From contig CAWDOR010000036.1 in NCBI GenBank assembly GCA_963804045.1, positions 62,001 to 126,000 of the forward strand: 64,000 nt of DNA. The letters run 5' to 3'. Below, in pieces: positions 25,010-33,937 of this stretch. The notes beneath the pieces were generated by a model that saw only the letters and a program-made list of their open reading frames with translations, was not told where the DNA came from and did not search any database. The stretch comes from Rhodoblastus sp963804045 (GTDB taxonomy: Bacteria > Pseudomonadota > Alphaproteobacteria > Rhizobiales > Beijerinckiaceae). Every line of letters starts with the position of its first letter. The first letter of the stretch is position 1. The translations under genes were made by a program, and so were the position numbers.

Positions 25010-25800
25010 GTTTGACGAGCGAAAACACCAAGCCGGACGTGTTGCTGGCGGTCGAAAATGTCTCGCTGTCCTTTGGCGGCGTCAAGGCGATCACCGATGT
25101 CTCCTTCGACATTCGCAAGGGCGAGATCCGCGCCATCATCGGCCCCAATGGCGCCGGCAAGACCTCGATGCTCAATGTCATCAACGGTTTTTACCATCCG
25201 CAACTGGGCCGCATCACTTTCAAGGGCGCGCGTCGCTCGCGGATGAAGCCGCATGAGGCGGCGCGCCAGGGCATCGCCCGCACCTTTCAGAATGTCGCTC
25301 TGTTCAAGGGCATGACCACGCTCGACAACATCATGGCCGGGCGCAATCTGCACATGCACTGCGGCTTCTTCTGGCAGTTGCTGCGCCATGGGCCGGCGAT
25401 GACGGAGGAGATCGAGCATCGCAAATATTGCGAGGAGATCATCGACTTCCTCGAAATCGAGCATATCCGCAAGACGCCGGTCGGCAAGCTGCCCTATGGC
25501 TTGCAGAAGCGCGTCGAGCTGGGACGGGCGCTGGCCATGCAGCCGGACCTGCTGCTGCTCGACGAGCCGATGGCGGGCATGAATCTCGAGGAGAAGGAGG
25601 ACATGTGCCGCTTCATCATCGAGGTCAACCAGCATTTCGGCGCGACCATCGCGCTGATCGAACATGACATTGGCGTGGTGATGGATTTGTCCGACCGCAT
25701 CGTCGTGCTGGAATATGGCCACAAGATCGCCGACGGCCTGCCGGACGAAGTCAAGGCCGATCAGAAGGTGATCGACGCCTATCTCGGAGTTGCCCACTGA
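25006..25800 (+). CDS. ABC transporter ATP-binding protein, LivG type
   Basis: 264 aa. Walker A GPNGAGKTSMLN, Q loop and LivG-like segment GIARTFQNVALFKGMT, signature LPYGLQKRVELGRALA and Walker B LLLLDEPMAGMNLEEKED. Powers the permease pair encoded next. Starts inside the synthetase stop and its own last base overlaps the permease start at 25800, so the block is one tightly coupled operon. Confidence 0.92.
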   Translation: MSLTSENTKPDVLLAVENVSLSFGGVKAITDVSFDIRKGEIRAIIGPNGAGKTSMLNVINGFYHPQLGRITFKGARRSRMKPHEAARQGIARTFQNVALFKGMTTLDNIMAGRNLHMHCGFFWQLLRHGPAMTEEIEHRKYCEEIIDFLEIEHIRKTPVGKLPYGLQKRVELGRALAMQPDLLLLDEPMAGMNLEEKEDMCRFIIEVNQHFGATIALIEHDIGVVMDLSDRIVVLEYGHKIADGLPDEVKADQKVIDAYLGVAH

Positions 25801-26687
25801 TGGACCTGCTCTACAAGATTTTCATCGATCCCTTCGTGCAGATGGGCGGCGCGCCGGACCTGCTGGTCCAGACGCTGTGGGAGGGCTTTGTCGGCGGCAT
25901 GCTCTATGCGCTGATCGCGCTGGGCTTCGTGCTGATCTACAAGGCCTCGGGCGTGCTCAATTTCGCGCAGGGCATCATGATGGTGTTCGCCGCGCTGACG
26001 CTGGTCGGCCTGCATGAAAAGGGCCTGCCGGCCTGGCTGGCGCTGATCGCCACCATTGGCGTCATGTATGGGCTGGCCATGGCGGTGGAGCGGGTGGTGC
26101 TGCGGCCGCTGGTCAACCAGCCTGACATCGTGCTGTTCATGGCGACCTTCGGCCTGACCTATTTCCTGATCGGCCTGGGCGAGCTGGTGTTCGGCGGCAA
26201 TCCGAAAAACATGATCACCGGCGAGCTCGGCCTGCCCTCCGGCGCCATCGACATCAAAATGCTCGGCGGCTTCGTCTCCTTGCAGAAGATCGACATAGCC
26301 GCGGCGGCGATCGCCTCGATCATGGTGGCGGGTCTGGCGATCTTCTTCCAGAAGACCCGCATCGGCCGCGCCCTGCGCGCGGTCGCCGACGATCATCAGG
26401 CGGCGCTGTCGGTGGGCATTTCGCTCAACGAGATCTGGGTGGTGGTCTGGTTCACCGCCGGCGTGGTGGCGCTGGCCACCGGCATCATGTGGGGGGCGCG
26501 CTCCGATGTCTCCTTCGCGCTCCAGGTCATCGCGCTTAAAGCCTTGCCGGTGCTGATCCTCGGCGGTTTTACGTCCGTGCCCGGCGCCATTGTCGGCGGC
26601 CTCATCATCGGCATTGGCGAAAAGCTCGGCGAATTCTACTGGGGCCCCTGGTCGGCGGCGGCATCGAGAGCTGGCTCGCCTATGTGA
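25800..26687 (+). CDS. ABC transporter permease, LivH type (3' end frameshifted)
   Basis: 295 aa as read, with about eight membrane helices and the LivH pattern LIALGFVLIYKASGVLNFAQG near the start. After GEFYWGP the read frame leaves the family: adding one C in the run at about 26644-26651 gives LVGGGIESWLAYVIALAFLLFRPQGLFGEKIIERI with a stop at 26753-26755 (318 aa), the normal LivH end. A one-base deletion, most likely a sequencing error. Works with the LivM-like partner. Confidence 0.9.
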   Translation: MDLLYKIFIDPFVQMGGAPDLLVQTLWEGFVGGMLYALIALGFVLIYKASGVLNFAQGIMMVFAALTLVGLHEKGLPAWLALIATIGVMYGLAMAVERVVLRPLVNQPDIVLFMATFGLTYFLIGLGELVFGGNPKNMITGELGLPSGAIDIKMLGGFVSLQKIDIAAAAIASIMVAGLAIFFQKTRIGRALRAVADDHQAALSVGISLNEIWVVVWFTAGVVALATGIMWGARSDVSFALQVIALKALPVLILGGFTSVPGAIVGGLIIGIGEKLGEFYWGPWSAAASRAGSPM

Positions 26688-26759
26688 TCGCGCTCGCCTT
26701 CCTGCTGTTCCGGCCGCAGGGCCTGTTCGGCGAAAAAATCATCGAACGGATTTAAGCTT

Positions 26760-27836
26760 ATGTTCTATCGCGAAGCCGGTCAGTTCAAGACCAATTACGC
26801 CGAGGACATGGCGGTGTTTCCGATCCGCCAGGATCGCATCGGTCTGGGACTCATTCTCGCCATCGCCTTTGTCGCCGTTCCCCTGTTTGGCGACGACTTC
26901 CTGCTGACCTCGGTGATGATTCCGGCGCTGGTCTATGCGCTGGCGGCGATCGGGCTCAACATTCTCACCGGCTATACCGGCCTGCTGTCGCTGGGCACGG
27001 GCGCCTTCATGGGCGTCGGCGCCTTCGCCTGCTGCAAGCTCGCCAACGCCTTTCCCCAGGTGAATATCATCGTCTGGATTTTCGTCTCGGGCGGCGTGTC
27101 CTGCCTGGTCGGGGTGATCTTCGGCTTGCCGAGCTTGCGCATCAAAGGCTTCTATCTCGCGGTGGCGACGCTGGCCGCGCAATTCTTCCTGCAATGGTGT
27201 TTCGTGCGCATCGGCTGGCTGTCGGACTATTCCACCTCGGGCTCGATCGAGGCGCCGACCCGCACGGTTTTCGGCGTCGCGGTCAGCGGCGCCACCTCGA
27301 CGCCGGTGGCCCGCTATCTGCTGGTGCTCTCCATTGTCACGGTGATGACCCTGGTCGCCTCCAATCTGGTCCATGGCCGCATCGGCCGCAACTGGATGGC
27401 GGTGCGCGACATGGACATAGCCGCGCAGCTGATGGGCATAAAACTTCTGCCGGCCAAGCTGCTGGCCTTCGCCGTCTCCTCCTTCTACGCGGGCGTGGCC
27501 GGGGCGCTGATGGTCTTCCTGTGGTTCGGCTCGGCCGAGCCGGCGGCCTTCGACATCAATGTCTCCTTCCTGCTGCTGTTCATGGTCATCATCGGCGGCT
27601 TGGGCAGTCTGCTCGGCTGTTTCCTTGGCGCGGCGCTGATCCATATTCTGCCGATCGCGGTGCGCGCGGCGCCGGCGGCGCTGGGCCTCACCATCCATGC
27701 CGACAAGGTGGAGCATCTGACCTACATAATCACCGGCGCGATGATCATATTTTTCCTGATCGTCGAGCCCCATGGCCTCGCCCGCCTCTGGCAGGTGAGC
27801 AAACAGAAGTTGCGCGTCTGGCCGTTCCCCTATTGA
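26760..27836 (+). CDS. ABC transporter permease, LivM type
   Basis: 358 aa, about nine to ten membrane segments. LivM signatures: AIGLNILTGYTGLLSLGTGAF, GLPSLRIKGFYLAVATLA and the EAA-like loop MAVRDMDIAAQLMGIKLLPAKLLAFAVSSFYAG. Second membrane subunit of the same transporter; starts 4 bp after the frame-corrected end of the LivH-like gene. Confidence 0.92.
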   Translation: MFYREAGQFKTNYAEDMAVFPIRQDRIGLGLILAIAFVAVPLFGDDFLLTSVMIPALVYALAAIGLNILTGYTGLLSLGTGAFMGVGAFACCKLANAFPQVNIIVWIFVSGGVSCLVGVIFGLPSLRIKGFYLAVATLAAQFFLQWCFVRIGWLSDYSTSGSIEAPTRTVFGVAVSGATSTPVARYLLVLSIVTVMTLVASNLVHGRIGRNWMAVRDMDIAAQLMGIKLLPAKLLAFAVSSFYAGVAGALMVFLWFGSAEPAAFDINVSFLLLFMVIIGGLGSLLGCFLGAALIHILPIAVRAAPAALGLTIHADKVEHLTYIITGAMIIFFLIVEPHGLARLWQVSKQKLRVWPFPY

Positions 27837-27866
27837 GGGCGGCCGCGTTCATACCGGGAGGAAAGA

Positions 27867-29183
27867 ATGAGAAACAAGATTCTTGCCGCGACGCTGGTCG
27901 CCTCCACATTCCTGTCGCCGCTCGCGGCGCGGGCCGAGGATTCGGTGTTCGTGCCGCTGTTCACCTATCGCACCGGGCCTTTCGCCGGCTCGGGGATTCC
28001 CATCGCCAATGGCATGCATGACTATCTCTCCATGCTCAATGAGCGCGACGGCGGCATTGGCGGCGTCAAGCTGGCGGTCGAGGAATGCGAGACCGGCTAT
28101 GACACCAAAAAGGGCCTGGAATGCTATGATTCCGTGAAGCCCAAAAATCCGGTGATGATCAATCCCTGGTCGACGGGCACGACGCTGCCGCTGATCCCCA
28201 AGGCCTCCGTCGACAAGATTCCGATCCTGTCCATGGCCTATGGCCTGTCGGCCTCCGCCCAGGGCAAGGATTTCCCCTGGGTGTTCAATCCGCCTGACAC
28301 CTATTGGGACGGCATGTCGATCATCGTCAATTACATCGGCAAGGACGCCGGCGGCTTCGACAAGCTCAAGGGCAAGAAGATCGGCTTCCTCTATCTCGAC
28401 GCCGGCTTCGGCAAGGAGCCGCTGCCGCTGCTCGACGATCTCGCCAAGGACTATGGCTTCGAGGCCAAGCTCTATCCCGTCGCGCCCTCGGAAATGCAGA
28501 ACCAGTCGGCGCAATGGCTCAATGTCCGCCGCGACCGTCCCGACTATGTGATCATGTGGGGCTGGGGCGCGATGAACCCGACCGCGATCAAGGAAGCGAT
28601 CAAGGTCTCCTATCCCATGGACAAGTTCATCTCGGTATGGTGGCCGGGCGACGACGACGCCAAGGCGGCGGGACCGGAGGCCAAGGGGTTCAAATCGCTC
28701 AACTGGCATTCGGCGCAGCCCGATTACGCGGCGCTGGCCGACATCAAGAAATATGTCGTCGACAAGGGCAAGAGCCAGGTCGACAACAAGGACAGCGTCG
28801 GATTGCTGCTCTACAATCGCGGCGTCTATAACGCCGTGCTGATCGCCGAGGGCATAGCCAACGCGCAGAAACTGACCGGCAAGAAAGCCGTGACCGGCGA
28901 GGACGTGCGCCGCGGGCTGGAGACCATCAATCTCGACGCGGCGCGCCTCAAGGCGCTGGGCCTCGACGGCTTCACCGGCCCGATCAAGCTGTCCTGCGAC
29001 GATCACAATGGCCATCGTCCCGCCTTCATCCAGCAATGGGACGGCGGCAAATGGGTGAAGATCTCCGATCCGATCGCGCCCGCGACGGACAAGGTGAAGC
29101 CGCTGCTCGAAGCCGCCGCCAAGACCTTTACCGAGAAGAACGCGCCCTGGCCGGCCCGCACCGAAACCTGCGACGCCAAGTGA
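27867..29183 (+). CDS. ABC transporter substrate-binding protein, LivK-like
   Basis: 438 aa. Signal peptide (residues 1-23, ILAATLVASTFLSPLAARA), then a type I periplasmic binding fold: FTYRTGPFAGSGIPIANGMHDYLSMLNERDGGIGG..., AVEECETGYDTKKGLECYDS. GGGAGG ribosome binding site. It captures the ligand in the periplasm. The sequence group is that of Liv-like receptors for organic acids rather than leucine; ligand not known. Confidence 0.9.
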   Translation: MRNKILAATLVASTFLSPLAARAEDSVFVPLFTYRTGPFAGSGIPIANGMHDYLSMLNERDGGIGGVKLAVEECETGYDTKKGLECYDSVKPKNPVMINPWSTGTTLPLIPKASVDKIPILSMAYGLSASAQGKDFPWVFNPPDTYWDGMSIIVNYIGKDAGGFDKLKGKKIGFLYLDAGFGKEPLPLLDDLAKDYGFEAKLYPVAPSEMQNQSAQWLNVRRDRPDYVIMWGWGAMNPTAIKEAIKVSYPMDKFISVWWPGDDDAKAAGPEAKGFKSLNWHSAQPDYAALADIKKYVVDKGKSQVDNKDSVGLLLYNRGVYNAVLIAEGIANAQKLTGKKAVTGEDVRRGLETINLDAARLKALGLDGFTGPIKLSCDDHNGHRPAFIQQWDGGKWVKISDPIAPATDKVKPLLEAAAKTFTEKNAPWPARTETCDAK

Positions 29184-29189
29184 CACTTC

Positions 29190-29223
29190 GCGCCGGCCTC
29201 TTTCTGGGGCCGGCGCATGTTTT
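29190..29223 (+). terminator. Intrinsic terminator/attenuator between receptor and livF-like genes
   Basis: A perfect 9-bp stem GCGCCGGCC/GGCCGGCGC (29190-29198, 29208-29216) is followed by ATGTTTTTC. It lies 7 bp after the receptor stop. Partial termination here would give more receptor than ATPase, a usual arrangement in ABC operons. Confidence 0.7.
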
Positions 29224-29235
29224 TCTGGAAAAATC

Positions 29236-30063
29236 ATGATGACGGCGACAGCGGCGGCGACGGAAAATGTGCTTTCCGTCAATAATATCGAAGTGATCTA
29301 CGATCACGTCATTCTCGTGCTCAAGGGTGTGTCGCTGACCGTGCCGAAAGGCGGCATCGTCTCGCTGCTCGGCGCCAATGGCGCGGGCAAGACCACGACG
29401 CTCAAAGCCGTCTCCAATCTGCTGCGCGCCGAACGCGGCGACGTCACCAAGGGCTCGATCGAATTTTTGGGCGAGCGGGTCGATCGGCTCAGCCCCAATG
29501 AGCTGGTGCGGCGCGGCTGCATTCAGGTGATGGAGGGCCGCCATTGCTTCGGCCATCTCAGCATAGAGGAAAATCTGCTCACCGGGGCTTTTACCCGCCG
29601 CGATGGACGCCGCGCCGTGGCCCGCGATCTCGAGCGCATCTATGAATTGTTTCCGCGCCTGAAACAAAGGCGCGGGCTGATGGCCGGCTATACCTCCGGC
29701 GGCGAGCAGCAGATGTGCGCCATTGGCCGGGCGATGATGTCGAAGCCGAGCATGATCCTGCTCGACGAGCCCTCGATGGGGCTGGCGCCGCAGATTGTCG
29801 AGGAGATTTTCGAGATCGTGCGCATGCTCAACCAGAGCGAGGGCGTGTCCTTCCTGGTCGCTGAGCAGAACGCCAATATCGCCCTGCGCTACGCCACCTA
29901 TGGCTATATCATGGAGAGCGGCCGCATCGTGCTCGACGGCGAGGCCAAGGCGCTTTCGGAAAATCAGGACGTCAAGGAATTCTATCTCGGGGTCTCCGGC
30001 GCCGAGCGCAAGAGTTTCAAGGACGTCAAGCATTACAAGCGCCGCAAGCGCTGGCTGGCTTGA
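29236..30063 (+). CDS. ABC transporter ATP-binding protein, LivF type
   Basis: 275 aa. Walker A GANGAGKTTTLK, LivF-like GCIQVMEGRHCFGHLSIEENL, signature YTSGGEQQMCAIGRA and Walker B ILLDEPSMGLAPQ. Second ATPase of the Liv-like transporter. Two adjacent ATGs (29236, 29239) are possible starts. The C-terminal extension (SFKDVKHYKRRKRWLA) is longer than LivF of E. coli and typical for this subgroup. Confidence 0.92.
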   Translation: MMTATAAATENVLSVNNIEVIYDHVILVLKGVSLTVPKGGIVSLLGANGAGKTTTLKAVSNLLRAERGDVTKGSIEFLGERVDRLSPNELVRRGCIQVMEGRHCFGHLSIEENLLTGAFTRRDGRRAVARDLERIYELFPRLKQRRGLMAGYTSGGEQQMCAIGRAMMSKPSMILLDEPSMGLAPQIVEEIFEIVRMLNQSEGVSFLVAEQNANIALRYATYGYIMESGRIVLDGEAKALSENQDVKEFYLGVSGAERKSFKDVKHYKRRKRWLA

Positions 30064-30084
30064 ATCAAATCTGGGGGCGGGGGA

Positions 30085-31320
30085 ATGTCGGCATATTTCG
30101 ATCGGCTGGAGACGCGTGCGCCAAAAGCCAGGGAGACCGCGCTGTTTCGCGATCTGCGCGCCTTGCTGAAAATCGCCCAGGGGCGAGGCGCCCGGCTCAA
30201 GGCGCAATTACGCGGCATCGATATCGACAAGCTCAGGGGCCGCGCCGAGCTGGCTTCTGTTCCGGTGATGCGCAAAAGCGAGCTGTCGGAAGCGCAGGCG
30301 GCGCGCCCGCCCTTTGGCGGCTTCGTCGCCACGCCGAAATCGCGGCTGAAGCGCCTGCTGGTTTCGCCCGGCCCGATCTTCGAGCCCGAAGGTTGTGCGC
30401 GCGATTTCTGGGGGGCGGCCCGCGCCTTTCACGCGGCGGGCCTGAGCCGGGGGCAGATCGTTTTGAACTGCTTTTCCTATCATCTGACACCCGGCGGCCA
30501 TATCATGGAAAGCGGGGCGCATGCGCTGAATTGCCCTGTGATTCCCGGCGGCGTCGGCAATACCGAACAGCAGGTCGAGGCCATCCATCATCTGCGCCCG
30601 GATTTTTACGCGGGCACGCCGGATTTCCTCAAAATCCTGCTCGACAAGGCGCAGGAGATGAAGCTCGACGCCTCCAGCCTGAAACGCGGCCTGGTCTCCG
30701 GCGCCGCTTTGCCGCCCAGCCTGCGCGCCGAGCTTTTGGCGCGCGGAGTCGAGGTTTTGCAGACCTATGCCACCGCCGATCTCGGCGTCATCTCCTATGA
30801 GAGCCAGGCCAGGGAGGGGATGATCGTCAATGAAGGGCTGATCGTCGAGATCGTCCGGCCCGGAACCAACGATCCCGTCGCCGAGGGCGAAGTCGGCGAA
30901 GTCGTGGTCACCCGGCTGAACGGCGATTATCCCCTGCTGCGCTTTGGCACCGGCGATCTCTCCGCCTTGCTGCCGGGCGCCTCGCCCTGCGGCCGCACCA
31001 ATCTGCGGCTCAAAGGCTGGCTCGGCCGCGCCGATCAGACCACCAAGGTCAAGGGCATGTTCGTCCATCCCAAACAAGTCGCGGAAATCGCCAAAAGGCA
31101 TCCCGAAGTCCTGAAACTCCGCCTGGTGGTGACCCGCGCCCACGAGCAGGACGCCATGACCCTGCGCGTCGAGGCGGCCCAGGACAGCAAGGACCTGCGC
31201 GCCGCGCTGGCCGCCTCGCTGCAGGCGGTCAGCAAGCTGAAAGGCGCGGTGGAAATCGTTCAGGCCGGCGCGCTGCCCAATGACGGCAAGGTGATTGCCG
31301 ATGAGCGGCCGGTGGGGTGA
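30085..31320 (+). CDS. Phenylacetate-CoA ligase-like AMP-dependent enzyme
   Basis: 411 aa. Matches the PaaK-like branch: SFHLTP-type segment here as FSYHLTPGGHIMESGAHALNC, YATADLGVISYES, PLLRFGTGDLSALL and KVKGMFVHPKQV. It should activate a carboxylic acid with ATP and CoA. It starts 21 bp after the livF-like gene, so the operon carries two CoA ligases of different families. The P-loop serine/glycine stretch is weakly kept (RLLVSPGPIFEPEG), as usual in this branch. Confidence 0.85.
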   Translation: MSAYFDRLETRAPKARETALFRDLRALLKIAQGRGARLKAQLRGIDIDKLRGRAELASVPVMRKSELSEAQAARPPFGGFVATPKSRLKRLLVSPGPIFEPEGCARDFWGAARAFHAAGLSRGQIVLNCFSYHLTPGGHIMESGAHALNCPVIPGGVGNTEQQVEAIHHLRPDFYAGTPDFLKILLDKAQEMKLDASSLKRGLVSGAALPPSLRAELLARGVEVLQTYATADLGVISYESQAREGMIVNEGLIVEIVRPGTNDPVAEGEVGEVVVTRLNGDYPLLRFGTGDLSALLPGASPCGRTNLRLKGWLGRADQTTKVKGMFVHPKQVAEIAKRHPEVLKLRLVVTRAHEQDAMTLRVEAAQDSKDLRAALAASLQAVSKLKGAVEIVQAGALPNDGKVIADERPVG

Positions 31321-31321
31321 G

Positions 31322-31404
31322 TTACAGTTGCACTTTGATCAGCCGAGGCTCCGGCTCCGCGCAACACTCGACCAGTGCCGGATAAAAATCCTCGACCGTT
31401 TTCT
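31322..31404 (-). pseudogene. Remnant of the 3' end of a ThDP-enzyme gene
   Basis: The minus strand reads TVEDFYPALVECCAEPE then PRLIKVQL and a stop at 31322-31324. This matches, at about 80% of bases and with mostly conservative changes, the last 27 codons of the complete ThDP enzyme gene ending at 37072. Two codons further upstream the frame has a stop and similarity ends. The changes look like those between two coding genes, so this is the tail of a homolog left at the junction of the accessory region. Confidence 0.7.
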
Positions 31405-31647
31405 AAAGGTGGGTAGGATGGTGGATGTCGATTTCGGAGAACGGTAGTGCTGAAATACGCAATCGAATTGTCAGCTCTCAAGTCGGGTCTGACTGTCTTG
31501 AATAGGATGGTCCGGCAAAACGTGCGGGGTAAATCAAAATAGGCTTGGGCATATGAGGCGATTTGGAAGGCGGCTTTGGCTTCGATTCTCGAAGAGTCAG
31601 GCCGCAAGCCGTTATTGCCTGAACGACTTTTAAGATGTGAGCATCAA

Positions 31648-32280
31648 ATGTCATTTCCAACACCACATCCTAACACGATCGCGCTCGCGCCGTTCAGGGA
31701 GTTGCGTACAACCTACTTTAAGCGGCTGGAGGATGGAGAAATCTATCAAGACCTGTTCGACGAACTCAAAGAAGTCGCGGACATGGCGGCGGACCCTTTG
31801 ACGCGCCGGCACGTTATGGAAACAATCTTTATGCTTCGAAAGCGCGCGGTTTCAAAGATTAACAGCCGGTCTGTAGAAGCCCAATATATTCGCTTTCATG
31901 GGCGCCCATCACAAGTATTAAACTACCTTCGTTCACATGGCGCCGGACGTGGTGCTAACATTCCAAAAGGCTACCTTGAGCAGCTTTGGGATGAACAGCA
32001 GGGCCGCTGCAAGCTCACTAACATTCCGATGACGCTCTCAAAGTTGAAGGGCCGACCCGCGCCGTTTAACCCTGCCGTAGATTGCATCATTCCGAAGTCA
32101 GAGCCAACCAGTCCTGGCTATGCGATCGGAAATGTACGTTTGATATGCGATGTCATCAATTCATTTCGTGAAAAGCTTCCAGACGAAACTATGCACATAG
32201 TTCTTCAGAAAATCGTCGAGCACTATCCGACAACCGGCAATTATCACCTTGACATAGCAATGGCTAAATGTGGATTGTGA
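31648..32280 (+). CDS. HNH-like nuclease-fold protein
   Basis: 210 aa from ATG 31648. The C-terminal half has the layout of small HNH proteins: LWDEQQGRCKLTNIPM, then FNPAVDCIIPKSEPTSPGY and AIGNVRLICDVINSFRE, as in phage-type HNH endonucleases where the middle part reads SLDRID..KGY..GNVQ. The catalytic His is not obvious (VDCII instead of a DHI/DRI type), so activity is doubtful. The N-terminal half is helical and unrecognised. Lower GC than the core genes around; probably acquired. Confidence 0.6.
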   Translation: MSFPTPHPNTIALAPFRELRTTYFKRLEDGEIYQDLFDELKEVADMAADPLTRRHVMETIFMLRKRAVSKINSRSVEAQYIRFHGRPSQVLNYLRSHGAGRGANIPKGYLEQLWDEQQGRCKLTNIPMTLSKLKGRPAPFNPAVDCIIPKSEPTSPGYAIGNVRLICDVINSFREKLPDETMHIVLQKIVEHYPTTGNYHLDIAMAKCGL

Positions 32281-32443
32281 GGAAAAGTTATCCACATCAC
32301 TTGACAAAATTAATGATAAGAGTCCTTGCCGATTCGTGAGGTAGGGGCTATATTTGATTCGGGCAGGCATGCGCCAGAATTACCCCGAGTTGCCTTAGGG
32401 CGGCAGCACCCTTAGCGGTGTGAACCAGGGGCTGGGGGCCTGC

Positions 32444-33274
32444 TCATTCTTTTTGAATGAACGATTCAAAAAACGCTCGCTGTTCGGCGTCGAGTTGGCT
32501 TTTGTGCATCGACGGGACAGGTGTTAGCCCGCAGTTCAAAATATCCCCCGCGTGCGAGCGGATAAGCCGAGGTTTCAACATCCTCCCATAAGCGGGTTCG
32601 TAGTTGCCGTACTGATTGGGTTCGACAGCGGAGAAAAAAGCGCTCGTAGCGCAGTCAGCGATTTGCAGACCGGCCCATCGGCTATGATTTTCAACCGCAA
32701 TTTGTTCAATGTCTATGACCCTCCAATCAATTGATCTTATAGGCTGAATTTGCTCTTTCCCGTCACGCATGAGGATTAGATAATCCTTCATGGTCTGATA
32801 GTCGGTATTCCCACGACGGGAGAAGACGATTTTAATCAGGCACGGCGCTGGGTTGGCTTTTCTGTAACAGGTGGTGCTTACCCTTTCCAAAAGCCAGCGA
32901 AGCAAAAAATTGTACAGATACCCCTTCTGCTTGAAGGTCGCTTCCCATCTCGACCCCGGTATCGTTACCTTGTGAGAAAATGCAACGCATATGCCGACAG
33001 GAAGGCTGGCGATCTCTTGGCAAACAACGATTTTTTGGTCGTGTTTCAGGTTTCGGAAATGAAGGTCGCGGGTTTTTTTTAGCGGGAATCTAGCCGTGAT
33101 TCGGTCTCGCCATGCGGGCATTTTCAGATCGTTTTCCCGACTGACAATGCACCCGCCAAGCGCGAGCCATCTAGATTGCCCGCCTATTGGCCCCGATGCG
33201 AGTTTGCCAAGCCCCTCGTCTCCGGCCTCATCGATATATAGGGTATAATGCTGCGTCGGATGCAAAGGTAACAC
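32444..33274 (-). CDS. DUF3800 domain protein
   Basis: 276 aa from GTG 33274. The N-terminal YIDEAGDEG matches the DUF3800 signature YIDESGD, with the later acid segment (LQIADCATSAFFSA) as in the family; an RNase H-like fold is proposed for such proteins, which often occur in mobile and defence regions. The frame stays open to 33418, but the extra 48 residues look unlike the family and overlap the small plus-strand gene. TTG 33265 is a further possible start. Confidence 0.7.
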   Translation of the reverse strand: MLPLHPTQHYTLYIDEAGDEGLGKLASGPIGGQSRWLALGGCIVSRENDLKMPAWRDRITARFPLKKTRDLHFRNLKHDQKIVVCQEIASLPVGICVAFSHKVTIPGSRWEATFKQKGYLYNFLLRWLLERVSTTCYRKANPAPCLIKIVFSRRGNTDYQTMKDYLILMRDGKEQIQPIRSIDWRVIDIEQIAVENHSRWAGLQIADCATSAFFSAVEPNQYGNYEPAYGRMLKPRLIRSHAGDILNCGLTPVPSMHKSQLDAEQRAFFESFIQKE

Positions 33275-33278
33275 TCGG

Positions 33279-33452
33279 ATGAATGGGCAAAAGAAACCGC
33301 AAGAGCCGGAAATGATGGCGGATGGATGGTCACGATTTGAACGCGCCGTTGATGCTGCGGTCAAGTCTGGACCGATGCACAAGACATCCTCTAAGTCGAA
33401 GGAGCGCCCTGCGCGCAATGCTCGTGTTTGTAAGGGAAAGCCGGCAAACTAA
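33279..33452 (+). CDS. Small basic protein divergent from the DUF3800 gene
   Basis: 57 codons, ATG 33279 to TAA 33450-33452, starting only 4 bp from the likely DUF3800 start on the other strand. The product has an acidic lead, a helical middle (DGWSRFERAVDAAVKSG) and a very basic tail rich in Lys, Arg and Ser. I recall similar short proteins near mobile-element genes, but cannot name a family. The ribosome binding site is weak (AAGG 11 nt upstream). Coding status is plausible, not certain. Confidence 0.45.
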   Translation: MNGQKKPQEPEMMADGWSRFERAVDAAVKSGPMHKTSSKSKERPARNARVCKGKPAN

Positions 33453-33463
33453 GCCTTCATCTC

Positions 33464-33916
33464 TTAGGGGGCGTATTCATCCCAACTGAACGGCGAGACC
33501 CTGAACGAAAATGTCGTTCTGCAAGAGGGACAAAAATGACCCCGATCCGGGCCGTGCGACTTGTGCTGTATTATAGATACCTTCTTGTCTTCAAAGCATT
33601 TTGGACACAAATGATGAGGGGGTTTTCCTTCGCGGTACTCTGGCTTCAGGATAAAGGCGTACACGCCCCATCCAACACATCGAAGATCGTATTTACCCTT
33701 CTCGGCATCCCATTTTTCAAAGCTAGCCACTTTTGCTTCAAGCGCGCGTATGCTCTCGGACAGGCTCGCTTGCGCTTCCTGTGCCGAGAGGATTTTTTCT
33801 TGAAGTTCTATGACCGCTGCGTTGCGTCGGGCGGCGTCGTCGATATCCTTCAATCCCTTCGCCAAATCGAAGGCGGTCTTAAGGGCGCCGAGGCCAGTAA
33901 TTATTTCAGCAGCCAT
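33464..33916 (-). CDS. Phage-like protein with coiled coil and zinc ribbon
   Basis: 150 aa with a strong GGAGG ribosome binding site. An N-terminal hydrophobic/helical part (AAEIITGLGALKTAFDLAKGLKD) is followed by a coiled-coil stretch (about 35-70) and a C-terminal zinc-ribbon-like part with two CxxC pairs (HLCPKCFED..., HFCPSCRTTF). Such proteins are found in prophages and islands of alphaproteobacteria; function unknown. Confidence 0.65.
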   Translation of the reverse strand: MAAEIITGLGALKTAFDLAKGLKDIDDAARRNAAVIELQEKILSAQEAQASLSESIRALEAKVASFEKWDAEKGKYDLRCVGWGVYAFILKPEYREGKPPHHLCPKCFEDKKVSIIQHKSHGPDRGHFCPSCRTTFSFRVSPFSWDEYAP

Positions 33917-33937
33917 GCTTTTTCCTCCAACGCAAAA

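Noticed and set aside
26640..26755. Programmed frameshift in the livH-like gene
   Set aside because: The site is a simple C run with no slippery-site and stimulator layout; a missing base explains it.
31405..31647. Minus-strand gene before the HNH-like gene
   Set aside because: The frame is out of phase with the ThDP-enzyme remnant, has no ribosome binding site and no recognisable sequence.
32288..32296. Perfect DnaA box TTATCCACA
   Set aside because: A single box without a cluster or AT-rich unwinding region; not enough for an origin, though it lies 4.6 kb from parS.
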